From: Anisakis pegreffii
Taxonomy: Eukaryota > Nematoda > Chromadorea > Rhabditida > Anisakidae
Assembly (NCBI GenBank): GCA_035041965.1
Contig: JAPYMA010000340.1
Location: 248,001-312,000, forward strand
Direction of reading: 5' to 3'
DNA length: 64,000 nt
The translations under genes and the position numbers were made by a program. This document shows positions 15,101 through 30,100 of this stretch, in pieces. The notes below the pieces were generated by a model. It was not told the origin of the DNA and made no database searches. It worked only from the letters and a program-made list of their open reading frames with translations. Positions within the stretch are counted from its first letter, which is position 1; each line of letters opens with the position of its first letter.

Positions 15101-18100
15101 TCTTACAGCCATTCCGTTAAAATATTGTTTCAAGCAAGCTGTGAATAATAAGCATAACGAAGCTTTTGGTGTGACTTAATAAGCTTGAACAAACGAGCGA
15201 TGCGATCGGAGATAGCCGTTCATCAACCTGCCAAATCTTATTTTTAAGAGATCGGAATTCTTTTCACAAACTGATCGCTTCATTTGACGGTTGCCTCTAA
15301 AGCTGAGTGCATGAACGAGAACAACGAATGTGCAAGTGACATATACTCACATACACATATCATGACCGATGTGTACGATAAAAATGGAGTCAATAAACTG
15401 ACAGCATCAGCCATTGATATTGTTAACGAGGTTGACTGCTCCTGATATGCTGTTCGTTTATCGCTTCTCATCACAGATATCACTACTTACGATCTGATTT
15501 CAGAAAATTTTCAGCTGATCGATGCACTCGCTTCGGACGTCATCGATGATAACTGCTCAGTGTTTCAGTGCAGAGCAGTGAGAATCACAGCTTCGGAATT
15601 GCAGAAGTCGATTACGAAAAATACGATCCATTTAAGCGAGTTTCAGTCAAAGTTTAGTGAATTCTCGGGCGAATCAACAGAGGACATTATGTGAAACGAC
15701 AGAACATTATCATAGCATCAACATGATAGCAATTTTTTTTGGAAACATTAACAATAAGCAAGCGAATCACAACGATTAACAAGGAAACGAAATAATGCCG
15801 TTTATTCGAGCAAGTTTTCTGCTGTTCTATGATCACTGATAGCGGTTTTGCAATCCAATCAGTATCGTGAATTCATACTATTTTGTAGCTCTACTAGAAC
15901 CGACACCACGAAACCGAGGATTACTAGAAAATTATCCGAATAATTGTCATTACCTCAAAAAATAACTGATTATTTTTTCAAAAACAAAAAACGAACAAAT
16001 CGATTTGGCATGCAAACAAATAGGACAACATAAAATTGGATTAAATGATGAATAACTTGGAAAAATACGATGTGTTCTATTGAAAATTCTCATGAAACTG
16101 ATTTGAGTTAGGAATTTATGATTAGATATGAAGGGAAGTCTTTTCTTCGACAAAATTAGCTTATCAGCCGAAATTGTGAGGACGGATTCATGTACAGAAT
16201 GGCTTCAAAATCACGATAAATCAGTTGAAATCTGGTGATACAATAAGATCGAATTAGAAAAGGCAACGAAAATGCGTTAGGTAGCACATGCGATTTGATG
16301 AAAGCAACACAACACATACGCTCCTGAATGATATACGATTGCTCTTAGTTGACTGTAATGGATTAACGACTGGAACGAAAATAACGGCAATGCTTAAGCA
16401 TTGAATCGAGATTTAGAAGGAAGTTGGCATAATGAGCGACCATATGATCAGATAACGTTTCTGCAGTGCTTATTTGCTGCAGTCAGCATTCAAAACATAC
16501 TTCCAAGGTCGGATTTTCTGGGATTTGGGAATTTCAATTGGCTAGCTTTCTTTCTCTTTTCATACATGGAATAACTTCATGCTTTCGGTATTCTGATCTT
16601 TTAGTGTTAATGTCACTCGATTAACTAGAAAACATGGGATCATTTTCAGAAGTGTGACTGGTCGAAAAAATTCTTCGATTTTCTGACAAAATATTCATCG
16701 ATTTGGGAACAACATGGATTCATGGTGAGCGAAAATGGGATTGAAGCATGAGATGGTGAACAAAGTGTGAGCTGTGCAAAATACTGCCAGTTGCTTCAAG
16801 CATATTTGGTAATAACAGAACAGGACACTTTTGCTAAGCGAATCATTACGGCACATAGATAAACAAAGGCAACAAATCTTTTCCTAATCCAAACGAACCT
16901 CCTCTATGACTGTATGACTGCTCCTATCATATAACTACTTAAAAGCCTTTCACTGATTAGCACGTGATAAATTGATAAAATTGATAAGCACAGAATTATT
17001 GTCTCTCACTCTGCCTATTCATAAGTACTATTTTACGTTAGAAAACTTGGAATCGACTGAAAAAATATAGTTATTATTTAAGGGTCTACTTCCGGAGGTG
17101 TTTGTGAACTTTTAAGATAATCATCTGATCTTATTAATCTGATCGGCCGAAGTGAAGGAAACAGTAAAACTTGCGTTAGAATTATTGTGATCCAAACTTA
17201 ATTTTATATCCGAACAATCATGTTATAAAGGAATGCTTTGTGAATTTCAGTTCAATTCTATGGAACACATTCTTTTTTGATTGATTTGGATTTTTGGATT
17301 AAAAGTTCGTGTTGTTTAGGGCAAACATGATAAATCCTTCACAAATAGCGGTCGATCCTTAACTCAACTAAATACAGTTACGCGAGTGATAAGACTGATA
17401 ATCTTATCAGTTAATCTCATCTCTCATCATCTTTATCTAGCAGCTCTAATGGCGATGAGAAGAACGACGTCGCACAACGCGATATCTGCGACGTCGATTG
17501 CGACGGACGTTTCTACGATTATTAGTATTATCACCTTCTGGTGTAGGCACAAATACGACATCTGATGGTCCCACGTGACCAATCGGCTCACATTCGCGTC
17601 CGCCGTGTGTTCGTGAACGTGTATATCCTGGTGCGCATCTAAATACCACGTTATCGATACTTTTTCGTGTCGCCTTGATTAATAACCTCAGAGGTGCGTG
17701 TAATTATCCTAGGTTCTGTAGGGATAAAACTTTCAAAAGAAAGGAAAAAACTGAAGGAGAAAAGAATTACCTAATGGGCTGTGGTATTTCAAATCTATCC
17801 CTAAGCTTCAGTATCTTAAAGCACAATCAAATCTTATCAGGCGATTCGGAATTTAACATCAAAATGTTGTTCCGCATGAAAGTTTACATGAAATCGTTAG
17901 TTATCGAACTGATCATGATCACAAAGTCTTATTTGTTCACTCCAAATGATCCCCATTGATCAGAAATTGTGGAATTCGTATAAATGAATTGGGAATACGT
18001 TTGAGAATACTGCATCAATTCAAAAATCAACAATTAGTGTCGAAATGAATGACATACTCGTCGCAAAGTCGTCCGCTGAATCCAGCAGGGCAGTTACGGC

Positions 18101-21100
18101 ACTGAACTTGACCATACGGATCCAAGAAGCAATCCGATGCAGCACTAAATCAAATATTGCTGATTGAAAACAACGAATCAATAACTTATCTAAATACAGT
18201 TACGGGAGTGATAAGACTAGTAATCTTATCAGTTAGTCGTGTCTCATCATCTTTATCTGGCAATTAAATACCAGCAAATCATAAAACAGGGTAACAACAC
18301 GATCAATTTAACAATTCGAGATTCCCATTGAAGAACCCACCCAGTCGAAGCACTGTAAAAGATCAAAAAACTGAAAACTAACGGGCATGGACATGGTGTG
18401 CAATCATAGGGAGTGCCACGAGTGGCATCACCGTAATATCCTTTCTTGCACTGTTCGCAGTGAATTCCTTCAGTACTATGTTCGCACATCTGAATGAATC
18501 AAGTCAACTGTGAATGCAAACACAACTACTATATTTGACCAACTTGCATGGAAAGCATACTGACAAATGAAATTTTATCGGATGTGCCGGAGGAAACAAG
18601 TTATATGAACACTATCAAGAAACTAACCAAGCATCTTCCGAACGAATCACATCCTCTTGGCGAGTGATTGTTGCAATTGCAAGGTGGTCGTGTCGCAGCC
18701 GGTTGACAATCGTGTGGAGTGCCACGTCGTGCATCACCCGAAAAACCGGGTTTGCATCGTTCACATTGATCTCCTTCGGTGTTGTGTTGACAGTCAATAC
18801 AGAAGCCGTGTTCCTGAAAAAATCGCCACCATACATTCAGAATCCTTCTAAGAAGTCAGCAATGGAACACAAATGAAACTATATCAATGGCCTAGAATCT
18901 CTGCATTTCAAGTCGTCGACTGGATCTGAACGTCATTTCCAATTTCATTTCAAGCACAATTGCTACTGAACAGTTTTTTGGATGATCGTTCTTGAGACTT
19001 ATAGTGAGTGAACTCTTATTGGAAAACAATGAGAATTCAGTGTGGAATAATAAGAGAACTTATAACTTTGATCACTTCTCACATACAAAAGTTGTATTTC
19101 TTGTCGTGATTGAATCAATTTGCGGAACATTAAATTGAACAACTACGAAGAGAACTAAACTCGCTATCCATAGTAACATTAAAGGGCCAATCTAGAGTTT
19201 AAAATATACGAAATGTCTACATAGGCTGAGTTCAATTCAGCCAGCGATTTCTGGAGCATTAATGATTTGAGAGTACCTTATCGCATTGAGTGGCATGTCC
19301 ATGGCATTCGCAGCGTTCACAAAGACCCAAATAGAGGCCTCCCGAGACTCTTGAATAGCCTGGTGCACAGTCCTCGCATGATGTTCCCATATAGCCAGGT
19401 GGACACACGCATTGTTCCACTTCATACGCCATACGATTGCCAGTCTGTTGTGGTTCAGCATGTTCTAGCGATACGCTGATCAGCGATGACATCGAACAAT
19501 CATCCAAATAATTCATCTTGATCAGTATGTGATCCAGATCTGAGAGCGCCATCAAAAGATGTTCACGTGTTGCTGGTTGTCCATCGATACGGGTCCAATG
19601 GTTTTCGAATAGTTTCACCTCGACAACGTTCTCACGATCTGCATGAGTCGGTTGTGGATTCTTGTATGAGAGCATGATATCGTTTCCCTGAAACATGACA
19701 TATATATCCAAATGCATATGCTACACAACGATATCCACTGCGATCACAGACAGAATCATTGAAGTTTATGACCCGAAACGTGATTCTCATCAAGATGATG
19801 AGATGCAAATGTTATGAAGTAAGACAGTCCTGTGAAGGAAGGCAGAATAATATGCTGGTTGAAGAATTGAAGCTCTCAAAGTATTGTGCATGTGAAATAA
19901 ACCTTTCAAGGATTTACTGATGGCATTACCTAATCCTCTCACTATTATTAACTTATTTTATGAAATCGCTATCTAGTCAACAATGCATGAAATTCTTCTT
20001 ACGCGAATGATGACATCCGGATCGCCGTTGAGTGATCCAGCACCAGAATATCTGAACACATATTTGAGTGTGCCACCGTAACTGGTGACCTTGTTGCCGA
20101 GGAACGGCGCAGGCATCTTCCAGTAAAGTGTTTGTCCGGGTGTTTCATAGAATGATGAATAGGAGATTTCACGACCAGTCAGCTGTGGGCGAGATTGTGG
20201 CCTGAAACTGCCCAGATTAATAATTGAAAATGTGCGAATTTCGGGAGAATGAAGCTATCATTGTTAAAAAATGACCAAAGAAAACTTTAATTTATATCTG
20301 TAATCTTCATTTTCCCTATGATATTGCGTTTAGAGTTTAGCTGGAAATGATACCCAGAGCTTGGCTTCATAATTTTTGTAAGTAAGCTCTTCCTTCAAAA
20401 ATCTATAATAACACATCCTCAATCATGAGGAATCGCGGAAAAAATGGCCAGTATTATGAGCGATGACTTACTGGAATGGTGCATGTATATCGCTTGTGGT
20501 GACCTCAAGTTGATCAGCTGAACCTTGCATGTAGTTGATTTCAATTGTGGCTCTTGAGTAGCCTGATTGTGAGCACTGTTGGGTGACTCCAGAGCAGAAG
20601 CACGGAATGCATCCTTGTGGATTCTCAGCTGACATGTGGAAACTGTTTGGAGGACATTGGTCACATTGTGCTCCGATTGCGTACGCTTTACACTGACAAG
20701 CACCACCATAAGATGGTTGCACACTAACCGCACCAGCTGCCGAACACTGTGGAGCACCTCGGGCTGGAACGCATGTGCCAAGGTATGGACCATGACCGGA
20801 TCGTTCGTAACCGGGTGCGCACTCTTCACATGAAAGGCCAGTATAACCTGAAAATGAATTTGGTCAGATACCTTTTTCGTAGAGACTATCAATAATACAT
20901 CTATCTTTGTTGGGATTGTCAGGGAACACCATTGCATAGTTGTGAGGATATCTGAACATTAAAGGATGCTCGAAGCGAAAGATGAATAAATGATGTACCT
21001 GGAGGACAAGAGCACTGCTCCACTTCAAGTGCGAGTCTGTCTTGAGTGTCACGATCGACAGCAATCTCCCAGCTTACGTCTCCCAAACTGAAACAACGCA

Positions 21101-24100
21101 AAAAATGTGAACGGATCTATCTGATCATTTTGTTTGAATGATAGGATATCAAGTGATGCCCAAAATAATGAAGTGATCAACAAAATGCTCACCTAGTTGA
21201 TCGCTGATCATCACAGTGAGTGGCTCGGATCATTAATGAGCTCAAATCGGCCAAGACCATTACGAGATCTTCTCGACTTGCTGGACGTCCATTTTCATGC
21301 TCGAAATTGGTCTGAAATATTTGCATGTTCTCATATCAACTGCCTAATTTAGCACAGCAAATGTTCTCAGCTAATCAGAATGCGACGCATCGAAAACTCT
21401 CATTAATAACAACACGAGTACAAAAATCCTCAATGTTCAAAGTTCCTTCTCCCATCAGATGTTGTGGACCAAACATAATAAATATCCGGAAATTTTGAAT
21501 CTGACCTCATAGGTATCAACAGTAACACGATTGCTTCTGTCCGGTGCTGCCAATTGACTACTGTCACGTGGACGATGGATGAGTGTAATCTTGTTACCCT
21601 GGAATATTGAAAATTCATTAGATTGAAATATTGAAATATTCACCATTAGAATATTCTCTAGAGGGAAAGGAATCAAACGAAAAGATCGTGAGAAAATAAC
21701 GACGAAACAACCTTGATGATGACAAGTGGCTCTTGCGACAGTTGTCCTGAGCACGAATGCTGCACGTCGAAAGCTAACTCACCGCCGTATGAACTGATCT
21801 GCAAGTTAGATCATTCTCTTGATTCATTCCAATCAATTTATGATATCAGTATCAACTGAACCGGAACGCAGCACTTCTCAAATATTGTCTGAAAACCGTC
21901 CCCCTCCCCTCCGCCTACCCTCACCTCAACGGGTTGAGATTGCAATCAAATCGGTTATTTTCCGTTTATAGCACAAAGCGTTCATTACTCGTTTCGAACA
22001 TATGTAACCAAGGGAAATTGCGATAATTTTTCAACATTCTATTCTTAGCATCTAAAATCGCCCTGTCAGCATATCGTTTTTGCCCAACGCATGCAAAGTC
22101 GTTTATCATAAAGAACATGAATGGGAGTATTATAAGTTTATAAGCTGAAACAACAACGCAACGGTACCCTATTTCCGAGGAAGCGTTGCGGCATTCTCCA
22201 GTATTTCACTGCACCATAACCACCGTTCGAGTACGTGATCATACCAGGATGAACGAACTCATACGGTGCATTCTCGTCAACATCTCGTTCATACGAATCC
22301 GATATTGTCACTCCTTGTGAATCACCAGTGAATTGCAACTTCTCCTGAAAATCTCAGGCAATCAGTCTCAGGTGGAAATCTTGGCTTGGATGCAGTTCAA
22401 TGTTTGAGTTCACGATGCTAAAGAAACTGGACAGAGGGGAATGAAAAAGCTGAGATAAACAACAGAAGAAAAAATCATAATGAATTTAAGAACATGTGAC
22501 CAATTGAATTAGGCCTTAAAGGCAGTTTTAATAAAACAATACATTCAGACGAACTAAACCAACTGAGTAAAATATTTGGTTACAGTTCAATTGAAAAAGG
22601 AAACAGATTGTAATGACCATTGCAATGAGAGTTAAAAGGTAACGATTTATCAGGTGTTATAAAAACATAGGCATTCCAGAAATACTCTGAAGGAAAGGAT
22701 TTCATAACAAAATGACAACAACTGATTTCATCAAACGAGTGGAACATTCAATTGATGAGAGCAGTCATATTATTGGATGAAATTGAAGGAGAACCGCAAC
22801 ATAAGACTGAATTGACTTCAGATTGAAACCATTGGAAATTAAGGAGTATTTAATTAAGGAGTATTCGGTCACAGCAACTGCTTCAAAAATGAGAAAAAAA
22901 ATACCCATTGGGAAGACAAGAAAATCTGAATACTTTGATGAAGTAATGCATTCAAAAACCAAATTATCATTCAAAAGGGATGAACCGATCAACAAATGAA
23001 CTGAAGAGGTGGGTAATGAACAGTAATGAAATGAGTTCAAGAGAATTCAATTAAAAAGCAGTAAACTCACGCAGCCGAGATCCTGTAAGAAATTCTTTTA
23101 TTCATTTGCAATTAATTCACTATTAAGCAAAGCAATCGCACTCTATTTGACACAAAAACAAAAATGAGAGTTGATCAAATTGAGAGCAGAAGATTATATT
23201 CATGATTGAAACCATAGTTGTTATCTCACTGATATGATCATTACTGTTTATACAAAACAAAATTTCGGCAAGATGGAATCCGTAAGACTGTAACCAAATG
23301 ATTGGGAGTCTCTTTTTTTGCCAAGAACCTGTGTTTCATTGGGTGAATTTGCGTGCTTTATCTGCGGAAAATCTCATCCTTCCAGCGACGCTATTCTGTG
23401 TGTGATTATTGCTGACAACTCAATCGCTATTGCAATTCACAGTCACATATCTAGTTCCGATAAAATTTGCAACTGCATCATCACGATCGTTATTGTAGCC
23501 GTTTGGAGATACCATTGCAAATATCACTATCGTCAATACTTGCTCACTTTCCAGACGTTTTCAAGTAGACAGAAGCAAAATTTCAACGCAGACAGTGAAT
23601 TCACTTAATTGAGGCTGTGGCAAAATGAAGTGACTGTTTAGGTCGAACCTTTGATCGATACCATGATGATGATCTGCACTGATCGGTGACACCGAAGCAG
23701 AAACATTTCAGACAGCCTTGTGGTGCTTTATTGTTTAGATGATATGATCCGGGTACGCATTGACCACATGAAGGGCCCGTTGCCAGAGGCTAAATGAACA
23801 TTTCAGTACAAATGTTAGAATTTCAGTGCAACTCCTGTTTTATTCGACAAGTAGTTTGAACGCAAAAACATTTCTAAAGCAATGAGTGCTTAGATGAGAC
23901 TTTTCGATATCTGGCAATTGAATGGATGGAAACCGCTCGGAAACTAACTTTGCATTGACATTGTCCACCGTAGCCGACCTGTTGACTCATTGAGCCAGCT
24001 GGATCGCAATGAACTTGCGGTTGTGGTCTTGGCTCGTAGGTTGGTGATGGTATACTGACAATACGAACGATACAGTCTGGTGTGGCCAAAACTCGACCTT

Positions 24101-27100
24101 TCACGTTGATAGCCTCGCAAGTGTATGCACCTTGATCAAGTGGTCTGAAATGTGCAAGCGTTTTCAACAGCGACCAACAACAACGAGTACGATGAAGCAC
24201 CGGACATAAATATGTTCGATGTGACCATACTAGTGATTTTTCAGAAGTGGAAAGTGGTCTATACTGGTGCAATCCACCTCGTTTAGAGATCATCACATCT
24301 CAATTTCTTAAAGAATTTCAAATGCTCAAAAGAATTTCAAATCATTTCAGAGAATTTGCTCTGGTCAGCACAACATAACACAATATAACATTTGTGGAGT
24401 TTGATGCATTTGTTTCTAAATTCATTTCGAGTGTATGATCACTTGATACCCGATACGCTCAATAACGACATTTCTGTGTGAATGAATTTCCTGAAAAAGT
24501 CTGTCAACAACTCACTGAGCGTCATTGATGGTGAGTGTACCGAGACCACCTTCGGAATGCTGTAAACATCTGGGTGGATCGCAAACAGGTCCCCAATTCA
24601 AACGCCAGTTGATGTACGGCTCAGGAACGGCGACCGCTCGACACGTCAGCTGGAACGTACCACCCGCTTGAACTTGCTTATTGGTTTCTGGCGCTTGAAC
24701 AACGGTCGGCTGGACGCATCCGACTTCATCGGATCCATCACGACAATCGTTTGTGCCATCACACTGGAAACTGGACAGCACACATTGTTGACCGTCACGG
24801 CATCTGAATTCGGTGGGACCACAACCGTCTGAAGCTTTCTTGTGTTGACATTGCTGTTCATCAGAGTTATCACCGCAATCGTCGTCTCCATCACACAACC
24901 ACATCTTCTGTACGCAACGTCCATTGTTACACTTGAATTCGTTTGGTTCGCATGCACGAAGCGATGGACAATTCTGCAATTTTACACGATGTTGTATCAT
25001 AAATCCCAAAAGCTGAAATTTTCAGAAAGCTCAGATTGCCTTCAGCAAATGAGAGCATTTAGTCCAATCAATTCACACACTGCTCCGATCTGATCTCAGT
25101 TATTACAGTGATCTGTGACATGTTCCTCTTGCAGAACCTTTACAACAATTTGCAATCCTTTTTGTTACTTCATGCATTGATCATGCTTGCTTATTCGTTA
25201 TTCATATCGTAACAGGGTAGTACATTGCTGGATTCAAGTCATCATTTGCGTTTGGCTCAAAAGTGTTTTCTAAAACTAGTTGGCGACTAACGTGATAAAC
25301 CTGATCAGTCATAAACAGACTGATCCATAACATTTCAGTTGTTTTCAAACGTCTAGATCAGCAGTTCCCATAGGGGAATCACCCGCTTTTGGGTAATTTG
25401 GGGGTGTCATGGAGTAATGGAGAAAATCGCGAAATTAGTTCTGACGTTATGTGTGGATGCGGTAAATTATTGTAGCGTTATGGACAGGGTAATGGCGGCC
25501 TGCGAGACCATAGAAGGGGTAATGGAGCAACCGAGCGTGGGCACCACTCGTCTAGATGAATATGGATCAGTTTTGTGGAATTTGATGCATTTGTTTCTAA
25601 ATTCTTTTCGGGTATATGATCACTTGATATCCGATACGACAGTTCAAGATCATTATTGATAAGAACAGTATAAAGGATGCTCATAGAATCATAAATCCGC
25701 TGAAATCGTTCTCATACAAATGGATGCTCATAGGATCATAAATTCGTTGAAATCGTTCTCATACAAATGATCACCTAATAAAATTTCACATCTGTTCTAG
25801 ATTAGTGCTCGATTTCATAACGTTTAACGATGATGAATTGCTCACATATGGTTGATTTGCAATGAAACGCAATCGTTTTCACGAGAAGCAGTTAGCAGTT
25901 CGTTTCAAAAATGACGAAACAACAAGATGAATCGTTGAGAAATAAAAACGCAACTTGTTTATGACCTAATCAAAAACATCTGCCCTGCCGCAACTTTATA
26001 TGTTAAGCTCCTCGACTCCATCTATGTGATCAATTTCGCAAGAAAACAGATCAAAACCAATTTCTAATTAATATTTTCGCATGTTCTTGTCAGTTCTTTT
26101 CGAAATCACTGGAATCTGCTAGAAACAGAGTGGAGAAATTCTATGTTTCCGAACTTTGCAATTGAAAGGTGCTCTTTTAAGGACCGAATTCGTATGCTCT
26201 CCGCGGAGTTCGTCGATGAATGTATCGAATGAAATGTTTCAGAATCTGAATTGTCTCACCAGTTCATCACTACGATCTCTGCAGTCTGGTTCACCGTCAC
26301 AAACGTAATCAGCCTTAACACATTCGTTGTTACCACATGCTCGTTCATCTGCTCGACACAGACTCGACGTCTGTAGAACTCCTTGGACATCTTGTGCTCC
26401 GTCTAAAATTCATATTTATCCAATCAAAATAACATCTCATTCCGCTGCGCCCTCAACACAAATCCTTCGTAATCAACCACTGCTATTCCACACAGCCATA
26501 GTCTCACGGTTACCAACCGAAATATCATCATCAATAGCATTATCATTGCACCTTATTATCGCAACCGTTATCACTAGTTCTTAAAGCTATTGCCTGGTAT
26601 CACTATAACTGTTATTGCTCAAGCACCGTGTTTGGCTCATTTCAAATCCTCCAGTTATTTAACTTCACTCGCATCAATCCATTTTTTGGAGCTTGCCAAT
26701 GATTTCGAATGCTATCCTCACAATGAGAAACATGACTGTGATCTTTTTTTTTGAACGATCAAGCCAGCATTTTTGTTCCTTGCATCAGACTTTTCATTGA
26801 AGCCATACTTGGCCATTTTGAGCCGCTCAAATTCAAAAAGTCAACGCAAGTGCAACGCCGTCAATGAAGAAATCGCACGGCATTGATTACAACCGAACAA
26901 AAACTTGAATCCAATGTTCATCTATTGCGCTTACAAATTTGCTGCTATGTCCACTTACTCTCCCGTCATCAGTTTTAAAAACATTCGGTGGATTGTAAAG
27001 AAGGAGTGTGCTCGGAAATTCAAGGAAGCAGAAAATTGAGCAATTTGTGACTGTTAGTGGTGAAAACCGCCGTTTTGCAATAAGGTTGCAGTGCGATTGT

Positions 27101-30100
27101 TGTGCATATCGATACGACTTATCGTTGTTGTAAACTAACAGCTAAAGACATTCTTAATTGCTAATCTCAAATTTATTGTTCGTTTGGCATTCAGAACGGC
27201 CGATTAAGAATGAGAAAACAGGATAAGAATAGAAAACTTGATCAGGAAATCAGTTCCACTAATTTATGGTGTAATAATTTCATTGGATCGTTTGAGTTGT
27301 TTTTTGATCGATAGCCGCGTAAATTATTTCAGACGGGAGAATTGCAACGGATAAGTGGGATAATAGTCCTATGGCAAAAAATAATATTCTTACGGCAAAG
27401 CGACTATCAACTAAGTTCTAAAAATATCAGTTCATCCAAATACCTCTAAAGAAACACGTTTAACGAGTCGGACTGGTCAGCCATCTCAATGTACTGCATC
27501 GCGTTGAAATCAATACTGAGAATCAGGTGGTTGACTAATCACAGTAACTATTCAATTGTGACTTACATAAATCTTCATCTGAAATGACAATCTGACCTAA
27601 TCTCAGCCTATGGTCTCTCAATTTTCTTCGATTGAACTAACCATTGTAAATGAATAGAAGCGTGCAGTTCGGAAACAACGCAAACCTAAAGCAAACGGTT
27701 GCAATGAAGCTGAATTGCCAAGAAGCTAGTTCGAATTAATTGAACTGTGCACTCTTTTTGCAACATTCCCGCTTGGAATGCTGGTGGTGAAAAACTTACA
27801 AGACTGAACACGTAGATGTGCTTGTGCTTGTTTTAGTTGTCCCATATGTGAGGCACTACATAAGTAGCTGCCAGAATCGGATGTCTGCACGGAACTGATC
27901 GTCAGTCGTCCACCACTTTCGTGGGCATGCGACGGTAGCTGACCACCAGCTCGACTCCATCGTACCTCAGGATAAACACTTCCATCCTCACTTCTTGCCC
28001 GACAATCGAATATGGCTTCGGTTCCTTCACGTACTTCCTTTTCATGCGGATAGACCGTCACGATGATGTCTAGAATATTCTTTCTCGTTGCTTCATTTCG
28101 CCAAACTTTAAGTTTGAGTGGCCCAACTAATGAAACTGTTAAATGTGTTGATTATCAGCAAAATGTTACGGCCCAATTGTGCAAAGTTGTCAGTAAACTG
28201 TGATATCAACTGATTGCAGGATTATCTGCGATTTTGTAGCTATGCACTTACAGTCACTGTCTGATTTGTGTGCAAAACTTTTCGCTCTTTCTGTTCTGTG
28301 CTCGAACAACATTCGTCAGTAATCATGATCATATTATGAGTATGATAGTGATCGATACCTGACTCTATTGAGTATTAAATGTTATAGGCGATAAATTAGT
28401 GGAACCAGTAATTAGTGACATTGAGTAGAATTATTTAGCGAATGTAGATGTTTCGTTAATGGTTTGGAATGTGTGCTTATGTGCGTGTGACAAAGCAAAG
28501 CAATCAAACTTATAATTCCCTAATTGAAACTTCTCATCAAGATTCCATTTCAGTCGAACGATGTTCGATGGCTCTCACTAAATGGTTTCTCGATTGAATG
28601 AGGCTAATGAATGACGGTTGAGTTTCACTGGAATTGTGTGCAGGAAAAGTTGAATTATTTTGCAGAGAGCAGTGAAAAAGTGCATCTAGAGCACAGCATT
28701 TTCAAAAAACTGCTAAACTGTCTTCGTCAAGAAATAAAACCACTTCACATCACATCAGTACTTTTTTGATGAAGCAACAGCAGCTGCTGTTCGAGTTTGA
28801 TGCACGCAAAGTGAGGGAATAATAACTGGAAACGATGCATCACTATCAGTTATCGCATAATCGAGAATCGAACCCTAAACCCTACCAATCTGCGTATCAC
28901 TGTTTTCGATGAAACCAACAACAATGGAAAATAAAGATCGCTCTGACTAATTGCAAGTACAAAAAATAGTTATTTTTTAAGTGAGCTTTTCTTAAGCAAC
29001 AGACAATGATGCTATTATGTTTTCATTTCGCTTGTTTCTAGCAATATAACGAACAATCATGTGACTAGCTTCCACAAATATCAACTGTTGAACCCGAAGA
29101 ATCATAGATTTCATTTATTTGATCTCAAACAAATCTCAAATCAGAAAACAGTTTGCTGAAAAACAGCTGAATTTGATGGCCCACTGATAGGATTAAATAC
29201 AATTGGGCGATTTTTGACACTCAACTATTGTTTCATCAGTATTCCCAAAAATTACATATTCCCTTTCTGATTTATCAAGCAAAGATGAATCACCGCCATC
29301 AACAATTCGCAAAGAATAATTCTCAGCAGACTAAATGCATCAGCGCCTATCTAATTTCAGCAGATTTCTTGCTAATTCAGCGTGTGCTGAATAAATTTAC
29401 GATCTATCACAAAAATACGATCCTGTAAAAGCATAAAATGATTGTTCCCCTCAGCCATCCTAAATTCAAATTGCTCGAATGTTCTCTGCTTGCAATGTTT
29501 TTCTCGTATTTCGCTTCCCACTGACTTCTTCCACTCTCATTTTTATGATTGCAATTGTGATAGAAACGATGAACAACTCCGCAAAAACATGTCTTCCATT
29601 CGCCAAAAATATCTTCGAATGAGATGTAAAAAATTGAAATATTCAATGATAAAGGTGTTTATTTGTGTGGCGATATAGTGATTGGAACGCTCATATTTGC
29701 GTGTGTGTGTATTGTTTTTGTAGAGTCAGGTGCACGAATTGGGTACATGATGAGAATATCACACGATATCGAATGTGGTATGTGTGTATGTGTTGGTGTG
29801 CGTAAAACTGTTTCAAAAATACGCTATCATGCGTTCTCAACTGATTGACGCTGATATGATATCAAGACGCTCTTAATAACTTGATAAAGACGAACACAGC
29901 GTTCGGCTCAGTAGCATGACTAGAGCGCAATAGACTGTTGTGTTCGCTTGATAGTTTGTATGAGAGCAAAATAAACAGTAAACAAAAGTGATAGTGAATA
30001 GTGTGCTGAGTGGCGAATGTAACACCGCTGGAATGAATTTGTTGAAGATGCGTAAATATGAAATAATCAAGTGGAAAAAAACAGCATTCTATTAGAAAAT

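Noticed and set aside
14709..16153. Several 65-85 codon minus-strand frames in the 3.9-kb intron
   Set aside because: No Ig or LE motif and no phase-compatible exon boundaries.
18615..18836. 73-codon minus-strand frame starting MYGGDFF
   Set aside because: The LE repeat with correct cysteines is in another frame of the same segment; this one is a shadow.
20419..20937. 172-codon minus-strand frame
   Set aside because: It overlaps unc-52 exon 13 in a different frame, crosses its splice sites and has no recognisable domain.
28855..28940. Possible tRNA B-box (GGTTCGATTCT) on the minus strand
   Set aside because: No A-box at proper distance and no cloverleaf could be drawn.
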